From: Reyranella humidisoli
GTDB taxonomy: Bacteria > Pseudomonadota > Alphaproteobacteria > Reyranellales > Reyranellaceae
DNA length: 64,000 nucleotides
Assembly: GCF_019039055.1 (NCBI RefSeq)
Contig: NZ_JAHOPB010000002.1
Span: 868,001 to 932,000 of the forward strand
Reading direction: 5' to 3'
Under the pieces are notes generated by a model. That model did no database searches, was not told the DNA's origin, and saw only the letters and a program-made list of their open reading frames with translations. This document shows, piece by piece, positions 48,764 to 57,475 of this stretch (positions are counted from its first letter, which is position 1; every line of letters begins with the position of its first letter). The translations under genes and the position numbers were made by a program.

Positions 48764-50103
48764 AGCATCTGCCGCTCTTCTTCGATCTGGCCGGCCGGAA
48801 GGTCGTGGTGATCGGCGAGGGGCCAAAGGCGGACCTGCGCGTGAAGCTGGCCCGGTCGGCGGGCGCCGATGTGCAGCACCTCGACACCCATTCGATCACG
48901 GCAAAAGACTTTCACGGAGCCGTCGCGGCGTTTGTAGCGACTGCCGACGAAGCGAAGGACATCATGGTCCAGCGCCTGGCCAAATCGGCGGGGGTGCCCG
49001 TGAACGTGGCCGACCGGCCCACGCTTTGCGACTTCATCATGCCGGCCATCGTCGACCGCGACGGAGTCGTGGTGGCGATCTCGACAAGCGGCGCGTCGCC
49101 CACGCTGGCGAGCGTATTGCGCGGCCGGATCGAGGCGGTGCTGCCGGAGCGTATTGGAACGCTGGCGAGCCTGGCCGTGACCTTTCGCGAGCAGGTGAAT
49201 GCGCTGATCGCCGATCCCGCTCGCCGCCGCGCTTTCTTACGCCGCCTGGTCGAGGGGCCGGCGGCGCGTCTCGCGCTGGCCGGCGACGAGGCCGGCGCGC
49301 GTCGCGTGGCCCTCGGTGAACTAGATGCCGCGCGTCGCCAGACCGGTTCGGCCGGCATTGCCCATATCGTTGGCGCCGGTCCCGGCGATCCCGATCTCCT
49401 GACTCTCAAGGCCGCTCAGCTCCTGCAGGAAGCCGACGCCGTCCTTCACGACGACCTCGTGTCGCCCGCGGTGCTGAACCGTGCGCGCCGCGACGCCGAG
49501 ATCGTTTCCGTCGGCAAGCGCATGGGCCGCCCGAGCTGGGCCCAGGCCGACATCGATGCCGAACTGGTGCGTCGCGTGCGCGCCGGCCAGACCGTGGTGC
49601 GCCTGAAGGCAGGCGATCCGTTCGTGTTCGGTCGCGGTGGCGAGGAAGTCGATGCGCTTCGGGCCGCAGGAATTGCCTACACGATCGTGCCGGGCATCAC
49701 CGCGGCGCTGGGGTGCGCGGCCTCGGCCGGCATCCCACTGACCCATCGCCATCATGCCTCCGCCCTGACCTTCGTCAGTGGCCACAGCGCCGTGGGCAGC
49801 AAGCCCGTGGCATGGCCGGCGCTCGCTGCCGAGGGCCACACGCTCGCGATCTACATGGGCGCGACCGAAGCGCCAGCCGTGCGCGATCGTCTGCTGGAGG
49901 CGGGGGCGGATCCGGCCACCCCGGTCGCCGTCATCGAGAACGGCACGCGCGCCGATCAGTTCGTTTCCACGGGCCGGCTCGCCGACCTGGCGCGTCTGGC
50001 AGCCGTCCATGTCCAGGGCGGCGGACCCAGCCTCATCATCGTGGGGGACGTCGCGGCCTATGCCGTCGCGGTCGAGACCCCGCCGCTCGCAAAGGTGTCC
50101 TGA
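48760..50103 (+). CDS. cysG: Siroheme synthase CysG (multifunctional)
   Basis: A 447-residue enzyme that makes siroheme from uroporphyrinogen III. The N-terminal half is the precorrin-2 dehydrogenase/ferrochelatase (KVVVIGEGPKADLRVKLA, then ISTSGASPTLASVLR). The C-terminal half is the SAM methyltransferase (VGAGPGDPDLLTLKAAQLL, then RLKAGDPFVFGRGGEE and PGITAALGCAASAGIPLTHR). Siroheme is the cofactor of the sulfite reductase two genes on. Starts at GTG 48760; the next gene starts 1 base before its stop ends (ATG 50103). Confidence 0.95.
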   Translation: MKHLPLFFDLAGRKVVVIGEGPKADLRVKLARSAGADVQHLDTHSITAKDFHGAVAAFVATADEAKDIMVQRLAKSAGVPVNVADRPTLCDFIMPAIVDRDGVVVAISTSGASPTLASVLRGRIEAVLPERIGTLASLAVTFREQVNALIADPARRRAFLRRLVEGPAARLALAGDEAGARRVALGELDAARRQTGSAGIAHIVGAGPGDPDLLTLKAAQLLQEADAVLHDDLVSPAVLNRARRDAEIVSVGKRMGRPSWAQADIDAELVRRVRAGQTVVRLKAGDPFVFGRGGEEVDALRAAGIAYTIVPGITAALGCAASAGIPLTHRHHASALTFVSGHSAVGSKPVAWPALAAEGHTLAIYMGATEAPAVRDRLLEAGADPATPVAVIENGTRADQFVSTGRLADLARLAAVHVQGGGPSLIIVGDVAAYAVAVETPPLAKVS

Positions 50104-50417
50104 TGGCCAAGAATCTCACCGGCGACCTCCAGGTCGCGTCCGCGAACCGCCTGGTCGACGGTATGGTCGTCTGGCTCGACGATTCCGGCCAGTGGACCGA
50201 CCGGCTGGAGCGCGCCGCCCTGGCCCGCGACGTGCGCGGCGCCGAGATTCTGCTCGAGCGCGCGCGGGCCGAGGCCTTCACCGTGATCGATCCGTTCCTG
50301 GTGGCGGTGACCGAGGACGACGACGGCACGGTCGAGCCGCTCTCCCTGCGCGAGAAGATTCGTGCCTCGGGCCTCACCTTCGACGCCATCGCCGCCGACG
50401 CGGTGCGTTATGCCTGA
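50103..50417 (+). CDS. DUF2849 family protein
   Basis: A 104-residue soluble protein (MAKNLTGDLQVASANRLVDG, then VVWLDDSGQWTDRLERA). DUF2849 proteins sit between cysG and cysI in many alphaproteobacteria, so a role in sulfite reductase function is likely, but its mechanism is unknown. It starts overlapping the cysG stop and ends overlapping the cysI ATG, so the operon is tightly coupled. Confidence 0.88.
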   Translation: MAKNLTGDLQVASANRLVDGMVVWLDDSGQWTDRLERAALARDVRGAEILLERARAEAFTVIDPFLVAVTEDDDGTVEPLSLREKIRASGLTFDAIAADAVRYA

Positions 50418-52083
50418 TACCCACTTCTACCGGTACGACGACTACGACCGCACGTTGGTCTCCGAGAGGGTTGACCAGTTCCGCGACCAGGTGCGCCGCC
50501 GACTGGCCGGCGAGCTGACCGAGGAGCAGTTCAAGCCGCTCCGCCTTCACAACGGCCTCTACCTGCAACTCCACGCCTATATGCTGCGGATCGCCATCCC
50601 CTACGGGACGCTGTCCTCGCGCCAGCTCCGCAAGCTCGCCGACATCTCGCGCAAGTACGATCGCGGCTACGGCCACTTCACGACGCGCCAGAACCTGCAG
50701 CTCAACTGGATCAGGCTGGAGGACGCGCCCGACGCGCTGGCGGCGCTGGCCGAAGTCGACATGCATGCGATGCAGACGTCCGGCAACTGCATCCGCAACG
50801 TGACGGCCGATCATTACGCCGGCGCCGCGATCGACGAGATCGAGGATCCGCGCATCTGGGCCGAGATCGTGCGCCAGTGGTCGACGTTGCATCCCGAGTT
50901 CACCTTCCTGCCGCGCAAGTTCAAGATCGCCATCACCGGCTCGCCCAACGACCGCGCCGCGGTGCGCGTGCACGACATCGGCCTGCGCCTGTGGCGGAAC
51001 GAGCAGGGCGAGGTGGGTTTCGAGGTGATCGTGGGCGGCGGCCTCGGCCGAACCCCGATGATCGGCAAGACCCTGCGCGAGTTCCTGCCGAAGAGCGAAC
51101 TGCTCGCCTATCTCCAGGCGACCCTCCGCGTCTACAACCGCTATGGCCGGCGCGACAATCTCTACAAGGCGCGCATCAAGATCCTGGTGCACGAAGTCGG
51201 CGTCGAGAAGATGCGCGAAGAGGTCGAGGCCGAATATGCCGCGATGCGCGACGGTGCGCTGGCGCTGCCGGCCGCGACGATCGAGGCGATCACTCGCCAG
51301 TTCGCGCCGCCGGACCTGCCGGCGCGGTCCGCGATTTCAGGCCCGGTCGAAGCGCAGCGTCTCACCGATCCGGATTTCGCGCTCTGGCTCAAGTCCAACG
51401 TCGCGCCGCATCGTGTGCCGGGCTACGCCATCGTGACCGCGTCGCTGAAACCGGCCGGCGCGCCGCCGGGTGACGCGAGTGCTGCGCAGATGGACGGCGT
51501 CGCCGACATCGCCGAGGCCTACAGCCAGGCCGAATTGCGGGTCAGCCACGAACAGAACCTGATCTTCCCCCACGTCGCGGTCGAGGACCTGCCTCAGGTC
51601 TATCGGTCGCTGCAGACGCTGGGCTTCGCCGAAGCCAATGTCGGCAAGATCACCGACATCATTGCCTGCCCGGGCCTGGACTATTGCGCGCTGGCCAATG
51701 CGCGCTCGATCCCGGTGGCGCAGCGCATCTCGGAGCATTTCGCGAACCTCGCGCGACAGCACGACATCGGCGATCTCAAGATCAAGATCTCGGGCTGCAT
51801 CAACGCCTGCGGCCATCACCATGTCGGCCACATCGGAATCCTCGGCGTCGATAAGAACGGCGTCGAGCTCTACCAGATCAGCCTCGGCGGCGATGTCGAC
51901 TTCGGCAGGACGGCGATCGGCACGATCCTCGGACCGGCCGTCACCGCCGACAAGGTGGTCGAAGCGGTCGACGAGCTTGTCGGCACCTATCTCGACGCCC
52001 GCCAGGAAGGCGAGCGTTTCGTCGATACCTACCGGCGCATCGGCGCCCAGCCTTTCAAGGAGAGAGTCTATGCCGCTGTTTAG
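50410..52083 (+). CDS. cysI: Assimilatory sulfite (nitrite) reductase, siroheme/4Fe-4S
   Basis: A 557-residue hemoprotein reducing sulfite to sulfide. The four cluster cysteines are C420 and C426 (CPGLDYC) and C463 and C467 (SGCINACGHHH). The repeat halves are at FTTRQNLQLNWI and LRVSHEQNLIFPHV. It belongs to the ferredoxin-type group and could be called nitrite/sulfite reductase. It is flanked by DUF2849 and DUF934, which are markers of the sulfur role. ATG 50410 overlaps the gene before by 8 bases. Confidence 0.93.
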   Translation: MPDTHFYRYDDYDRTLVSERVDQFRDQVRRRLAGELTEEQFKPLRLHNGLYLQLHAYMLRIAIPYGTLSSRQLRKLADISRKYDRGYGHFTTRQNLQLNWIRLEDAPDALAALAEVDMHAMQTSGNCIRNVTADHYAGAAIDEIEDPRIWAEIVRQWSTLHPEFTFLPRKFKIAITGSPNDRAAVRVHDIGLRLWRNEQGEVGFEVIVGGGLGRTPMIGKTLREFLPKSELLAYLQATLRVYNRYGRRDNLYKARIKILVHEVGVEKMREEVEAEYAAMRDGALALPAATIEAITRQFAPPDLPARSAISGPVEAQRLTDPDFALWLKSNVAPHRVPGYAIVTASLKPAGAPPGDASAAQMDGVADIAEAYSQAELRVSHEQNLIFPHVAVEDLPQVYRSLQTLGFAEANVGKITDIIACPGLDYCALANARSIPVAQRISEHFANLARQHDIGDLKIKISGCINACGHHHVGHIGILGVDKNGVELYQISLGGDVDFGRTAIGTILGPAVTADKVVEAVDELVGTYLDARQEGERFVDTYRRIGAQPFKERVYAAV

Positions 52084-52510
52084 CGAAGAAGGCCTGCCCG
52101 CATCCTACGTCGCCCTCCCGTTCGGCGAGTGGCAGTCGCGCCCCGAATGGCCGGCCGTCTCGCTGGCCAACACCGATCCGGTCGAGGATCTGGCACCGCA
52201 TGTCGGCCGCCTGCGCCTGATCGTGCTCGACTTCCCGAAGTTCAGCGACGGCCGTGCCTACAGCCAGGCCCGCCTGCTGCGAGGCCGCCTTGGCTATCGC
52301 GGCGAACTGCGCGCGACGGGCGGCGTACTGCAGGATCAGATCGGGTTCATGCTGCGCTGCGGCTTCAACTCGTTCGAGAGCGAGCAGAAGGGCTTCGGCG
52401 AGGCACTCGCCAAGGCGCGGACGCTGTTCAGCGTGGTCTACCAGCCGGCCGAAGATGACCAGGTTCCGGCGGCGCTTCGCAGGCTCGAGCGCGAAAGCGC
52501 GGTTCTCTGA
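52070..52510 (+). CDS. DUF934 family protein
   Basis: A 146-residue protein (FPKFSDGRAYSQARLLRGRLGYRGELRA is the family core) found with cysI in many Proteobacteria. Its role is unknown, perhaps an assembly or electron transfer factor. It overlaps cysI by 14 bases and is the last gene of the operon. cysH, often next, is missing here. Confidence 0.9.
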   Translation: MPLFSEEGLPASYVALPFGEWQSRPEWPAVSLANTDPVEDLAPHVGRLRLIVLDFPKFSDGRAYSQARLLRGRLGYRGELRATGGVLQDQIGFMLRCGFNSFESEQKGFGEALAKARTLFSVVYQPAEDDQVPAALRRLERESAVL

Positions 52511-52900
52511 TCAGGCCTCGGGAGCGGGCAGGTCCGACTGAGACTCGAGCCATGCCAGGGCATCATCGACCGAGTTGAAGATGCGGGCCTCGCCCGTGAA
52601 CTTGCCAAGATTGACATAGCGCTTCGCGAGTTCCGCTCCCATGCCGGGGCGCGGAATGATCGCGAGAGGGCCCCTTTTCGCGAGACTCGCATAGGCGGCC
52701 GCCCGAGCCGCCAAAGACATGACGTCGTCGTCCGTGTAGGTCCCGTCTCCCTGAGTGGCATCGAACAGCTTGCGATAGGTGAGGGCGTCTGCCGCGACCA
52801 CCTTGTCGGTGAAGTCCTCGATATCCTTCAGCGCGATGACTCCCAGAACACGGGCGTGGACGAAGCGCTTGGCGTGGTCGATCGTGTACTCGATAGGCAT
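52511..52900 (-). CDS. Protein of unknown function (possibly STAS/SpoIIAA-like)
   Basis: A 129-residue soluble protein. The alternation of strands and helices (EYTIDHAKRFVHARVLGVIALKDI, then KLFDATQG, RPGMGAELAKRYVNLGKF and IFNSVDDALAWLE) fits the SpoIIAA/STAS-like fold that several alphaproteobacterial hypotheticals share. I have no proof of function. It converges on DUF934 with adjacent stops. Confidence 0.6.
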   Translation of the reverse strand: MPIEYTIDHAKRFVHARVLGVIALKDIEDFTDKVVAADALTYRKLFDATQGDGTYTDDDVMSLAARAAAYASLAKRGPLAIIPRPGMGAELAKRYVNLGKFTGEARIFNSVDDALAWLESQSDLPAPEA

Positions 52901-53009
52901 GGCTGGACTTTAAGCAAACCGTACGGCGGCCGTCGAGCCGCTTGGCGGTCTGCTCGACCAGGGATAGGCTCACCCCTCAACCGGGACTACACCGGTGGGA
53001 GGAAGCGAC

Positions 53010-54593
53010 ATGATCAAGGGAGCTACGGGCGCCGTGTTGGCGCTCGTGCTGGGCTGGTGCGCGCTCGCGATGCCGGCCTCTGCACAAATCTTCGTGAACA
53101 TCCGCTCGCAGGATGCCCCCAAGTACGACCCGCACAACAATACGTCGAGCGGCATGGGGCATCCCATGTTCATGATGGGCGACACGCTGGTCGCGCTCGA
53201 CTGGGACCTGAAGAAGGTCCATCCGCTGCTCGCCAAGTCGTGGACGATTTCCGACGACCGTCTCACCTACACGTTCGCGCTGCGTGGCGATGTCACGTTC
53301 TGCAGCGGCAAGAAGTTCACCGCGGCCGACGTCATCTATTCCTTTACCCGCCTGGCCGATCCCTCGGCGCGCTGGCCCTTCTACTGGCGACTGGGCGAGA
53401 TCGACAGCCTGACCGCGCCCGACCCGTACACGCTCGTCTACAAGCTGAAGCGGCCGCACTCCGAACTGCTGGTCGACCTGACGAATTTCGCCGCGACGAT
53501 CATCAACAAGGACAATGTCGAGGCACTCGGCGCCGATTTCGGCGTCAAGGGCTTCGACGGTACGGGGCCGCTCTGCTGGGAAAGCTGGCAGCCGCGCAAG
53601 GAACTCGTGCTGAAGCGGCACGATGCCTACAAGTGGGGGCCGACCGGCGTCTACGCCAACAAGGGCCCGGTGAAGTACGAGAAGATGATCTGGCGCATCG
53701 TCCCGGAAGAGACGACGCGCATCGCCACGATGCTCTCGGGGCAGGCCGATTTCTGCCACTGGAATCCGCTGCAGGCGATCGAGACCTTCAAGAAGGCACC
53801 CAACCTCGCGGTCTACGAGCCGACCGCCGATTTTGCGATGTTCTACTGGGGCCTGAAGAGCACGCGCGAGAACATGCAGGACAAGCGCGTCCGCCAGGCG
53901 CTCGCCCATCTCGTCGACCGCGAGGAGATCAACAAGGCGATCTTCTTCGGCCAGGCCGAGACGGCACGGTCGCTGGTCCATCCCAAGGCACTCGACTTCG
54001 AGCCGGCGACGCTCGACGTGCTGACCAAGCGGGATCACGAGAAATCGAAGAAGCTGCTCGACGAGGCCGGCTGGACGATGGGAGCCGACGGCTTCCGCCA
54101 TAAGGACGGCAAGAAACTCGAACTGCTGATGTATTCCTACACGGTGGGACAGAATCCCAAGCTGTCGGAGGTGCTGCAGGGCGCCGCGCGCACGGTCGGC
54201 ATCGACATCAAGATCCAGACCTGGGATCCCACGGTCTTCTTCCAGAAGATCGCCCAGCAGGACTACGACATCTGGACCTTGTCGGTGCCCTACACCTCGG
54301 CCGGCGACCAGATGTATCTGTACTATCATTCCAAGAACCGGCCGGTTCCCAATCGCATGATGTGGAACGACGCCGAGACCGACCGCATCCTCGATGCCGG
54401 GCGCACGGCGACGAACGACGCCGACCGCGAGAAGTTCTTCAAGGAGATCCAGCGTCGCGTTCATGACGAGGCACTGATGATCCCGGCGGCACATTCGAGG
54501 CTCTTCCTGGTCGCCAAGAAGAGCATCAAGAACGTGCGCTCGCACGGTATCTACAGTGCCGCCCTCTACAAGGGGCTGGACGTCCAGCCCTGA
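53010..54593 (+). CDS. Oligopeptide/nickel-type ABC substrate-binding protein (SBP_bac_5), orphan
   Basis: A 527-residue periplasmic binding protein. It has a Sec signal (ATGAVLALVLGWCALAMPASAQI). The mature part has the family markers GDTLVALDWDLKKVHPLLAKSW, FTAADVIYSFTRLADPS and RQALAHLVDREEINKAIFFGQ. ATG 53010 has GGGAGGA upstream. No permease or ATPase gene is next to it, so it must use a system elsewhere. The ligand is not clear. Confidence 0.93.
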   Translation: MIKGATGAVLALVLGWCALAMPASAQIFVNIRSQDAPKYDPHNNTSSGMGHPMFMMGDTLVALDWDLKKVHPLLAKSWTISDDRLTYTFALRGDVTFCSGKKFTAADVIYSFTRLADPSARWPFYWRLGEIDSLTAPDPYTLVYKLKRPHSELLVDLTNFAATIINKDNVEALGADFGVKGFDGTGPLCWESWQPRKELVLKRHDAYKWGPTGVYANKGPVKYEKMIWRIVPEETTRIATMLSGQADFCHWNPLQAIETFKKAPNLAVYEPTADFAMFYWGLKSTRENMQDKRVRQALAHLVDREEINKAIFFGQAETARSLVHPKALDFEPATLDVLTKRDHEKSKKLLDEAGWTMGADGFRHKDGKKLELLMYSYTVGQNPKLSEVLQGAARTVGIDIKIQTWDPTVFFQKIAQQDYDIWTLSVPYTSAGDQMYLYYHSKNRPVPNRMMWNDAETDRILDAGRTATNDADREKFFKEIQRRVHDEALMIPAAHSRLFLVAKKSIKNVRSHGIYSAALYKGLDVQP

Positions 54594-54611
54594 CTTCGGG
54601 ATCGTGGGCGC

Positions 54612-54959
54612 ATGACCACGATCTACGGAATCAAGAACTGCGACACGATGAAGAAGGCGCGCGCCTGGCTCGACCAGAAGGGCGTCGCCTGCGATTTCCA
54701 CGACTACAAGACGGCCGGCATCGATCGCGGCCGTCTCGAAGGATGGGCGAAGAAAGTCGGCTGGGAGGCACTGCTGAACCGCGCCGGCACGACCTTCCGC
54801 AAGCTGCCTGACAACGACAAGGAAGGGCTGACGGAAGCAAAGGCGATCGCCCTGATGATCGCCCAGCCCTCGATGATCAAGCGGCCGGTGCTGGAGGCGG
54901 GCGGCAAGCTGCTGGTCGGCTTCAAACCCGAGCAGTACGCGACGCTCACCAAGGCTTAG
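54612..54959 (+). CDS. ArsC family protein (YffB/Spx-like)
   Basis: A 115-residue protein of the arsenate reductase fold. It starts TIYGIKNCDTMKKARAWL, with a single Cys in NCDT where YffB carries its Cys. There is a second family motif, IKRPVLEAGGKLLVGFKPE. YffB has thiol-disulfide and glutathione-linked activity. Ends convergent with the methyltransferase; the two overlap by 4 bases. Confidence 0.9.
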   Translation: MTTIYGIKNCDTMKKARAWLDQKGVACDFHDYKTAGIDRGRLEGWAKKVGWEALLNRAGTTFRKLPDNDKEGLTEAKAIALMIAQPSMIKRPVLEAGGKLLVGFKPEQYATLTKA

Positions 54960-55921
54960 GTCGTCCCGGCGACCCGCTTGCAGGCGAGGGCGATGCTTTC
55001 GACGTGACGGTGGTCCGTGCCGCAGCAGCCGCCCAGCACGTTCAACTGCGCATGCGCCTGCACGAGGTCGCGATACTGGCTTCCCAGCTCGACCGGATCG
55101 CCGGCGTCGAGATCGGGTGAGTCATTCAGTTCCTGGTGGCTGCGGCGCGAGGCATTGGCGCGAATTCCGCGGATGCGCCGCGTCCAGGCCAGGTCCGATC
55201 CCAGCACGCCGTCGAAGTGGTTGGGGTGGGCGCAGTTGATCATGTAATAGGCCGGACCGTTCGCGGTCGCCTCGTCGACCAGCATGATCGCCTCGGGCAG
55301 CGTCTGCCCGGTCGGCAATCGACCATCCGTCTCCAGGGTAAAAGAGAGCGCCACCGGCATCCCGGCTTTTCGTGCTGCGCGCGCGATGCCGATGGCCTCA
55401 TTCGTATTGGTCATGGTGATGGCGGTCACCATGTCGGCGCCGGCTTCGGCAAAGGCTGAGACCTGCAGCGCGTGATAGGTCTCCGCGGCGTCCTCCGGCA
55501 TGACCTCGCCCGCGACGTAGCCGTCGCCTCGGGGGCCGATGCAGCCGCTGACCACCATCGGCGAGGATGGGGTCTCATGGGCCTTTCGCAGCTCGTGCAT
55601 GAGCCCGATCGCCTCGACGTTGAGCGCTGCAACGTCTGCGGCCGAATAGCCTAGCCTGGCGCCCCAGTCGGCGCTGGCTCGCCAGGTCGGGCTCTCGAGG
55701 ATGAAGCCGGTGCCATGCGCGTGGGCGATCTCGATGTAGCGCTCATAATACCGGATCAGGAGCGGACGGCTCTTCGGATCCCGCAGAAGCGGAAAGACGG
55801 CGAACAGGGGAAGCTCCAGCCCATCGTGGAAGATCAGGCAGGTCTCGATGCCGCCGTCGGTCAGGAAGAGGGTGCCGGCGGCCTGGGGCAGGCTGTCGCG
55901 ATACTTGCCAGCCAAATTCAT
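54956..55921 (-). CDS. Homocysteine S-methyltransferase family protein
   Basis: A 321-residue zinc methyltransferase. The zinc ligands are Cys in INCAHPNHF and the CC of GGCCGTDHRHV. It starts LFLTDGGIETCLIFHDGLELP and has SGCIGPRGDGYV. It transfers a methyl group to homocysteine or a similar thiol from methylated donors such as S-methylmethionine (family knowledge). It diverges from the lipoprotein gene across a 182-base AT-rich gap. Confidence 0.9.
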   Translation of the reverse strand: MNLAGKYRDSLPQAAGTLFLTDGGIETCLIFHDGLELPLFAVFPLLRDPKSRPLLIRYYERYIEIAHAHGTGFILESPTWRASADWGARLGYSAADVAALNVEAIGLMHELRKAHETPSSPMVVSGCIGPRGDGYVAGEVMPEDAAETYHALQVSAFAEAGADMVTAITMTNTNEAIGIARAARKAGMPVALSFTLETDGRLPTGQTLPEAIMLVDEATANGPAYYMINCAHPNHFDGVLGSDLAWTRRIRGIRANASRRSHQELNDSPDLDAGDPVELGSQYRDLVQAHAQLNVLGGCCGTDHRHVESIALACKRVAGTT

Positions 55922-55954
55922 CTCGCTTCCTCTCGACGACGGAACAAACGGGAT

Positions 55955-56060
55955 ATTAAATCGTTATAAATCAATATACTAAATGACATTATTGACTCTT
56001 GAGGCGAAATATCCAAAGATTGCCCCATAAGTCCTTAAATGGACAAGAAAATTGATTTCC
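55955..56060. promoter_or_regulatory. AT-rich divergent promoter region
   Basis: This stretch is strikingly AT-rich compared with its surroundings (for example TTATAAATCAATATACTAAA). A TTGACT word is at 55992-55997 and a small inverted repeat GTCC/GGAC is at 56031-56044. It lies between the homocysteine methyltransferase-like and lipoprotein genes. I could not assign exact start sites. Confidence 0.4.
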
Positions 56061-56103
56061 CGCGACTGTTCAGGTCGTGCCTCCTCTTTATTCGAGGTCT
56101 GAA

Positions 56104-56322
56104 ATGAAAATCGCTGCCGTTGCTGTCCTCGCGCTGCCTTTGGCCCTGTCGGTTTCCGCTTGCGGCGACACTTGGGGCGAACGCGCCGTTACCGGTGGCG
56201 CCATCGGCGCCGGCACCGGCCTTGCGGTCGGCGCGATTGCCGGCTGGCCGCTTGTGGCGCCTGTCCTCGTGGGCACGGCGGTCGGCGCCGGCATCGGCGC
56301 CGCCACGACGCCGAAGAAGTAG
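56104..56322 (+). CDS. Small glycine-zipper lipoprotein
   Basis: A 72-residue protein. MKIAAVAVLALPLALSVSACG is a lipoprotein signal peptide with lipobox VSAC (Cys 21). The mature part is a Gly/Ala zipper (GGAIGAGTGLAVGAIAG, GTAVGAGIGAATT) that likely packs in the outer membrane. ATG 56104 follows a GAGGT site. Such small proteins are often envelope stress factors; the specific role is unknown. Confidence 0.8.
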   Translation: MKIAAVAVLALPLALSVSACGDTWGERAVTGGAIGAGTGLAVGAIAGWPLVAPVLVGTAVGAGIGAATTPKK

Positions 56323-56324
56323 CG

Positions 56325-56660
56325 TCAACCCAGCAGCAGCTTGAGCTTGCGCTCGAAGACGCGAAGGACGTCTTCGAGCGTATCGCCGTGCGCGAGCTTG
56401 CGCGGTCCGTTGTAGACGATGTAGCCGCTGCCGCTACCGCCCCCGGGCACCTTGGCAATCGCGTACAGCGGCTGCTCGGCGGTATGGCGGAAGATGGAGA
56501 AAACGGCCATGCCCGGCCGGAAATCGATGGCGTAGTCGCGCCATTCACCGGAAGCCACACGCATGCTGTAGAGACCCAGGAGTCGCGACAGTTCCCGCTT
56601 GTCGAATGAGACAATCCGGCGTCGGGCGCGCTGATCGGCCAAACGGTACAAGTTGTTCAT
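56325..56660 (-). CDS. DUF2794 family protein
   Basis: A 111-residue protein matching the alphaproteobacterial DUF2794 family as I recall it (VSFDKRELSRLLGLYSMRVASG, then EWRDYAIDFRPGMAVFSIFRHT, and LYAIAKVPGG). Its role is unknown. It has no signal peptide and starts MNNLYRLAD. It converges on the lipoprotein gene with 2 bases between the stops. Confidence 0.88.
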   Translation of the reverse strand: MNNLYRLADQRARRRIVSFDKRELSRLLGLYSMRVASGEWRDYAIDFRPGMAVFSIFRHTAEQPLYAIAKVPGGGSGSGYIVYNGPRKLAHGDTLEDVLRVFERKLKLLLG

Positions 56661-56823
56661 GCCACCGTGACTTCAAACATGTCAGTCGTGTGAATACTTG
56701 CAGAACCGCCGGTGGGGGTAAAGCGCCGCCCCGACCCCATTCCGTTGTTTGCCAAAACGAGGGTAGGGGGCTATGAACCGCCGCTGAAGCTGTTGATATT
56801 TCGCGATATTCCGGGAGCACTCT

Positions 56824-57471
56824 GTGTCCGACTCCGCCGCGTTCCATGAAATCGACGAAGCCGTCCGCAAGGACGAGATGAAGGAATGGTGGAGCCGTTA
56901 CGGGACCTGGGTCGTTGCCGGTGCCGTCGCCGTCGTCGTGGCCGTGACGGGATTCGTCGGCTGGCGGCAATACGATCAGTCCCAGCGTGCCGCGGCCAGT
57001 GCCGCCTATTCGTCGGCGCTGGCGCAGATCGCGACGGATCCGGCGGCGGCGCGCGCAGAGCTCGAGAAGCAGGGAGCGAACGCCCTCCAGCCCTACCGCT
57101 CGCTGGCGGCCCTCGCGGCAGCCCAGCTTCTGCCGACGCTGGAGGAGCAGGTGACCGCGCTCGCGACCGTGGCGCCGAAGCTGTCGGCTTCCGAACTAAG
57201 CGACCTTGCGATGGTGATCGCGGCTTACAAGAGCATCGATACGCCCAAGGCCGAAGAGATGGTCGGCAAGCTCGAGCCCCTCGCGGGACCGGATCGTCCG
57301 TTCCGTCTGAGCGTGCGCGAGCTCCAGGCGATGCTGGCCGCCCGCAAGGGCGACACCAAGCGCGCGAAGGAACTGTGGAACGAGATCGCCAAGGATCCCG
57401 CCGTACCCCAGGGCACGTCCCAGCGGGTCTCGGCGATGCTCAATCTCCACGGCGGCGCGGAGGCGAAGTAG
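56824..57471 (+). CDS. Tetratricopeptide-like membrane protein (YfgM-like)
   Basis: A 215-residue protein with an N-terminal cytosolic stretch (1-25), one membrane span (about 27-47, GTWVVAGAVAVVVAVTGFVGW) and a periplasmic helical domain with TPR character, ending KGDTKRAKELWNEIAKDPAVP. It is like YfgM, which helps the periplasmic folding network with SecYEG. GTG 56824 is used. It stands before bamB and der, a conserved order. Confidence 0.88.
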   Translation: MSDSAAFHEIDEAVRKDEMKEWWSRYGTWVVAGAVAVVVAVTGFVGWRQYDQSQRAAASAAYSSALAQIATDPAAARAELEKQGANALQPYRSLAALAAAQLLPTLEEQVTALATVAPKLSASELSDLAMVIAAYKSIDTPKAEEMVGKLEPLAGPDRPFRLSVRELQAMLAARKGDTKRAKELWNEIAKDPAVPQGTSQRVSAMLNLHGGAEAK

Positions 57472-57475
57472 TCCG

